A stretch of 8,426 nucleotides of DNA, from the NCBI GenBank assembly GCA_024638345.1, contig JAHEKL010000109.1, positions 1-8,426 of the forward strand. Reading direction: 5' to 3'. The position numbers were made by a program, and so were the translations under genes. This stretch comes from Gammaproteobacteria bacterium (GTDB lineage: Bacteria; Gemmatimonadota; Gemmatimonadetes; Longimicrobiales; Gaopeijiaceae). The notes beneath the pieces are model-generated. The model worked only from the letters and a program-made list of their open reading frames with translations, was not told the DNA's origin and made no database searches. Below, in pieces: positions 5,555 through 8,426 of the stretch. Numbering within the stretch: the first letter of the stretch is position 1; each line of letters starts with the position of its first letter.

Positions 5555-6870
5555 GCGAACGACCCCAGGTCCGACCTGCGGACGGGAGACTCGGCGTTCT
5601 GCTGCCCGGGTTCGGGGCCGTCGCGACCACGTTCGTGGCGGGGGTCGAGTCCGCCCGTCGCGGAACCGCTCAGCCCATCGGCTCCCTCACCCAGCTGAAC
5701 ACGATTCGTCTGGGAAAGCGGACCGAGGCTCGCAGTCCCCTGATCAGAGACTTCCTTCCCCTGGCGGGGCTGGAGGATCTGGTCTTCGGAGCGTGGGATC
5801 CGATCCCGGACGACGGATACGAGAGCGCAGTGAACGCTGGCGTTCTCGATCGGGCGGATCTCGATCCCATCCGGGGATTTCTGGAGGGTATCGAGCCCAT
5901 GCCTGCGGTGTTCGACCGCGAGTACGTCCGGCGTCTCGACGGACCGAACGTGAAGGAGGGCAAGAACAAGAGGGAGCTGGCCGAGCAGCTTCGACGTGAC
6001 ATCCAGCGCTTCAAGAAGGAGCAGGGCTGCGATCGGACGGTCATGATCTGGTGCGGCTCGACGGAGATCTTTCTCCGCCCGGGTCCCGCTCATCAGACTC
6101 TAGAGGCCTTCGAGGCCGCCATGGAGGCGAACGACCCGGCGATCGCGCCGAGCATGATATACGCCTATGCGGCGATCATGGAGGGCGTGCCATACGCGAA
6201 CGGGGCTCCCAATCTCTCGGCCGACATCCCAGCGCTGGAAAAGGCCGCTGTCGACGGCGGAGTTCCGATCGGGGGAAAGGACTTCAAGACCGGTCAGACC
6301 CTGATGAAGACCATTTTGGCGCCGGGGTTGAAAGCGAGGATGCTGGGGATTGAGGGATGGTTCTCGACCAACATCCTCGGCAACCGGGACGGAGCGGTGC
6401 TCGATGATCCCGACTCCTTCAAGACGAAGGAGGAGTCGAAGCTGGGGGTCCTGGAGCACCTCCTCCAGCCCAAGATGTATCCCGAGCTATACGGAAACCT
6501 GTATCACAAGGTTCGGATCAACTACTACCCGCCGAGGGGGGACAACAAGGAAGGATGGGACAACATCGACATCGTCGGATGGATGGGGTATCCGATGCAG
6601 ATCAAGGTGGACTTCCTCTGCCGTGACTCGATCCTGGCGGCACCCATCGTGCTCGACCTCGCACTCTTCCTGGATCTGGCTTCCCGAGCGGGAATGTCCG
6701 GAATCCAGGAGTGGTTGTCGTTCTACTTCAAGAGCCCACAAACCGCACCCGGCCTCTATCCCGAGCACGACCTGTTCATCCAGCACAAGAAGCTCAAGAA
6801 CACGCTCAGGTGGCTCGGGGGCGAGGAGCCGCTCACCCATCTCGGACTCGATTACTACGGGCAGGAATGA
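5551..6870 (+). CDS. ino1: myo-Inositol-3-phosphate synthase
   Basis: This enzyme converts glucose-6-phosphate to 1L-myo-inositol-3-phosphate through an internal NAD+-dependent oxidation, aldol cyclisation and reduction; it is the only de novo route to inositol. The 439-residue cytosolic product has a Rossmann-type start, LGVLLPGFGAVATTF (14-28). The block APSMIYAYAAIMEGVPYANG is at 199-218. The conserved core GGKDFKTGQT is at 241-250, followed by GWFSTNILGNRDG (269-281) and FKTKEESKLGVLEHL, which include the catalytic lysine region. The C-terminal block IKVDFLCRDSILAAPIVLDL is at 351-370. GTG 5551 is chosen because it overlaps the upstream stop as GTGA, has a ribosome binding site, and places the NAD motif at the expected distance; the longer reading from 5395 runs inside the upstream gene in another frame. 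The protein resembles the longer, eukaryote- and Bacteroidetes-like type rather than the roughly 370-residue actinobacterial one. Pairing with a CDP-alcohol transferase implies a role in inositol phospholipid synthesis. Confidence 0.95.
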   Translation: MSERPQVRPADGRLGVLLPGFGAVATTFVAGVESARRGTAQPIGSLTQLNTIRLGKRTEARSPLIRDFLPLAGLEDLVFGAWDPIPDDGYESAVNAGVLDRADLDPIRGFLEGIEPMPAVFDREYVRRLDGPNVKEGKNKRELAEQLRRDIQRFKKEQGCDRTVMIWCGSTEIFLRPGPAHQTLEAFEAAMEANDPAIAPSMIYAYAAIMEGVPYANGAPNLSADIPALEKAAVDGGVPIGGKDFKTGQTLMKTILAPGLKARMLGIEGWFSTNILGNRDGAVLDDPDSFKTKEESKLGVLEHLLQPKMYPELYGNLYHKVRINYYPPRGDNKEGWDNIDIVGWMGYPMQIKVDFLCRDSILAAPIVLDLALFLDLASRAGMSGIQEWLSFYFKSPQTAPGLYPEHDLFIQHKKLKNTLRWLGGEEPLTHLGLDYYGQE

Positions 6871-6932
6871 CCCGAGCACCCGCTGCTGATCCGTACGCTG
6901 CGCTCGTTTCTCCGCGTGGCTGCGTCGCGTGA
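6867..6932 (+). CDS. Possible 21-codon bridging ORF between ino1 and tmk
   Basis: A short frame starts with ATG 6867, overlapping the ino1 stop as ATGA, and ends with TGA 6930-6932, overlapping the tmk GTG start as GTGA. The peptide would begin MTRAPAADPY and has no recognisable domain or hydrophobic segment. tmk has no Shine-Dalgarno sequence of its own, so passage of ribosomes through this frame could couple ino1 to tmk translation. The peptide itself need not be functional. It may be a coincidence of a GC-rich spacer. Confidence 0.25.
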   Translation: MTRAPAADPYAALVSPRGCVA

Positions 6933-7594
6933 GTGGGCAGGGGCTGTTTCTCGTTCTCGAGGGAGTGGAAGGCGCCGGCAAGTCGACGCAGGCACGTCTG
7001 CTCTCGCAGTGGCTGAACGAAGCAGGAGTGCCCCACCACCTCGCGCGTGAGCCCGGCGGAACTCCCGTCGGAGAGGCCATTCGCGAAGTGCTGCTCGAGT
7101 CTCGCCACCTCGAGATCGTTCCCGAGGCGGAGCTCCTGCTCATGCTCGCAGCCCGCTCGGCCTTCGTGCGGCAGGTCGTGAATCCTGCCCTCGCTCGCGG
7201 CGAGGTCATGATCTCGGACCGCTTCGAGCTGTCTACGTTCGCCTATCAGGGAATCGCGCGGGGCCTGGGTCTCTCGAGGACTCGCGAGCTGAACGAGTTC
7301 GCTACTGGGGGGGTCCATCCGGACCTGACGCTGGTCTTCGACGTCTCGATCGAGGTCGGGCGTTCCCGTCAGTCCAGCGAGGGCAGGCGAAAGGACCGAA
7401 TCGAGGAGGAGAACGACGCGTTCTTCGAGTCTGTTCGGCAGGCCTACCTGACTCTGGCGCGTGAGGACCCGGCGGTTCAACTGGTTGACGCCACGGGGTC
7501 GGAAACAGAAGTTCACGGGATCGTCCGAAGGCTGCTGAAGTCGAGCTTTCCGGAACCGTTCGAGCGCGCTCGGGGTTCAGAACCAAGTCCCTGA
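6929..7594 (+). CDS. tmk: Thymidylate kinase
   Basis: Tmk phosphorylates dTMP to dTDP with ATP, an essential cytosolic step in dTTP synthesis. The product is 221 residues, slightly longer than the usual 205-215. The P-loop GVEGAGKST is at 12-20. The REPGGTPVGE block is at 40-49 and carries the dTMP-site Arg. The DRF-x-x-ST-x-AYQG signature is at 97-107. A LID region with GRRKDR lies near 152-157. The GTG at 6929 is the only reasonable start, because an in-frame stop lies a short way upstream and the P-loop begins only 11 residues in. The start has no visible ribosome binding site but overlaps the stop of a tiny upstream frame. The last 15 or so residues (FERARGSEPSP end) look like an unstructured tail. 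The neighbouring S41 protease gene begins 36 bases after the stop. Confidence 0.96.
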   Translation: MSGQGLFLVLEGVEGAGKSTQARLLSQWLNEAGVPHHLAREPGGTPVGEAIREVLLESRHLEIVPEAELLLMLAARSAFVRQVVNPALARGEVMISDRFELSTFAYQGIARGLGLSRTRELNEFATGGVHPDLTLVFDVSIEVGRSRQSSEGRRKDRIEEENDAFFESVRQAYLTLAREDPAVQLVDATGSETEVHGIVRRLLKSSFPEPFERARGSEPSP

Positions 7595-7630
7595 CGCGTC
7601 TGTTCGAGCCCCCGACCGTGTGAAGAGGGA

Positions 7631-8426
7631 ATGGAGCCCAGACCCACCCCTATCGGCCCCGGCATCGTGCTGCTCCTGGCACTCGTCATCGGTGGGTGGT
7701 TCCTGCAGCAGGGCCTCGCGCAGGATCAGACCAGCCTCCTGAACGCCCGGGTCTTCGACGAAGTCGTCGACTACATCGCGGAGCGCTATGTGGACGAGGT
7801 CGATCGCGACGAGCTCTATGACCACGCGATCGAGGGCATCTTCGAGCGGCTCGGGGATCCCAACACGTCGCTCCTGAACACCAGCGCATACGAGGACTTC
7901 AGGATCCAGACGGAAGGCGACTATGGTGGGGTAGGGCTCGAAATCGTGGACCGCGACGAGTATATCACGGTCGTGAGTCCGCTTCCCGGCACGCCCGGCT
8001 TCCGAGCGGGCATTCGCGCGGGGGACCGGATCGTGGGTGTCGCCGGTGAGTCGACGCAGGGGTGGTCCGCGCAGCAAGCCGTGCAGGTGCTGCGAGGAAC
8101 CCCGGGAAGCTCGGTCGAGGTCACCATCGATCGGCTGGGTGTGGCGGCCCCGATCACGTTCACGTTGGAGCGACAGCGTATCTTGCTCCGATCCGTGCCT
8201 TTCTCGCTTCTCCTCGAAGAGTCCGTCGCCTACGTGCCCCTGAGGTTGTTCAGCGAGACGTCCACCCGGGAAGTCCGAGCCGCGATCGACTCGCTCCAGG
8301 ATAGAGGTGCCCTCTCGATCGTGCTCGATCTCCGCGGGAACCCCGGCGGAGTCCTCGATCAGGGCGTGGGAATCGCCGACCTGTTCTTGGAGCGCGGGGC
8401 GGGCGTGGTCGAGACTCGGGGCGACG
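7631..8426 (+). CDS. S41 family C-terminal processing peptidase (CtpA-like), 3' truncated by window
   Basis: The visible 265 residues start at ATG 7631, which follows the AGAGGG-like sequence at 7624-7629 very closely. No upstream in-frame start exists before the tmk stop. Residues 11-27 form a hydrophobic segment (GIVLLLALVIGGWFLQQ), a signal peptide or membrane anchor placing the protein in the periplasm. An N-terminal helical region contains LGDPNTSLL (74-82), typical of tail-specific proteases. A PDZ domain spans about 97-170 (YGGVGLEI; later GFRAGIRAGDRIVGVAG). The protease core begins with IVLDLRGNPGGVLDQGV (230-246). The catalytic Ser-Lys dyad normally follows this block and lies beyond the window, so activity cannot be judged. 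Such proteases trim or degrade periplasmic and membrane proteins from the C terminus. The specific substrate is unknown. Confidence 0.92.
   Translation, partial: MEPRPTPIGPGIVLLLALVIGGWFLQQGLAQDQTSLLNARVFDEVVDYIAERYVDEVDRDELYDHAIEGIFERLGDPNTSLLNTSAYEDFRIQTEGDYGGVGLEIVDRDEYITVVSPLPGTPGFRAGIRAGDRIVGVAGESTQGWSAQQAVQVLRGTPGSSVEVTIDRLGVAAPITFTLERQRILLRSVPFSLLLEESVAYVPLRLFSETSTREVRAAIDSLQDRGALSIVLDLRGNPGGVLDQGVGIADLFLERGAGVVETRGD

Noticed and set aside
5284..6093. Minus-strand open frame (269 codons) opposite the lipid synthase and ino1
   Set aside because: It is a shadow of two well-supported genes, with no motif or plausible start context.

Overview
The window is a GC-rich (clearly above 60 % by eye), densely packed bacterial chromosome segment. 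Every supported gene is on the + strand, and no gap between genes exceeds about 100 bases. An apolipoprotein N-acyltransferase (Lnt) and a probable outer-membrane beta-barrel protein point to a diderm (Gram-negative) bacterium. Gene content, base composition and the style of the inositol-phosphate synthase suggest an environmental lineage such as Gemmatimonadota. That placement is an inference from general familiarity, not a database match.

Layout. At 3-509 is the 3' end of an unidentified, probably beta-barrel, envelope protein. Next is lnt (542-2041), the last acylation step of lipoprotein maturation. At 2038-2142, overlapping the lnt stop, lies the best promoter candidate of the window (TTGAAG, 17-nt spacer, TATATT), sitting inside a 7-bp inverted repeat. 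After it comes a translation block: rpmE (zinc-binding ribosomal protein L31), prfA (release factor 1) and prmC (the methyltransferase that modifies the GGQ glutamine of that factor). prfA and prmC overlap by four bases. Next is a small YlbF/YmcA-family protein (4514-4873). A two-gene inositol-lipid module follows: a CDP-alcohol phosphatidyltransferase resembling phosphatidylinositol-phosphate synthases (4886-5554) and myo-inositol-3-phosphate synthase (5551-6870), again overlapping by four bases. The strand closes with thymidylate kinase (tmk, 6929-7594) and the 5' part of an S41 (CtpA-type) processing protease (7631 to the window edge).

From rpmE to the S41 gene the spacing is short or overlapping (ATGA, GTGA), and I see no convincing intrinsic terminator anywhere. 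The stretch can be read as one long polycistronic unit led by the promoter before rpmE. The clearest biology beyond housekeeping is the inositol-lipid module: ino1 makes inositol-3-phosphate and the neighbouring membrane enzyme can attach it to CDP-diacylglycerol. A minor curiosity is a 21-codon reading frame that exactly bridges the ino1 stop and the tmk start. I found no mobile element, CRISPR array, tRNA, rRNA or strikingly novel system.
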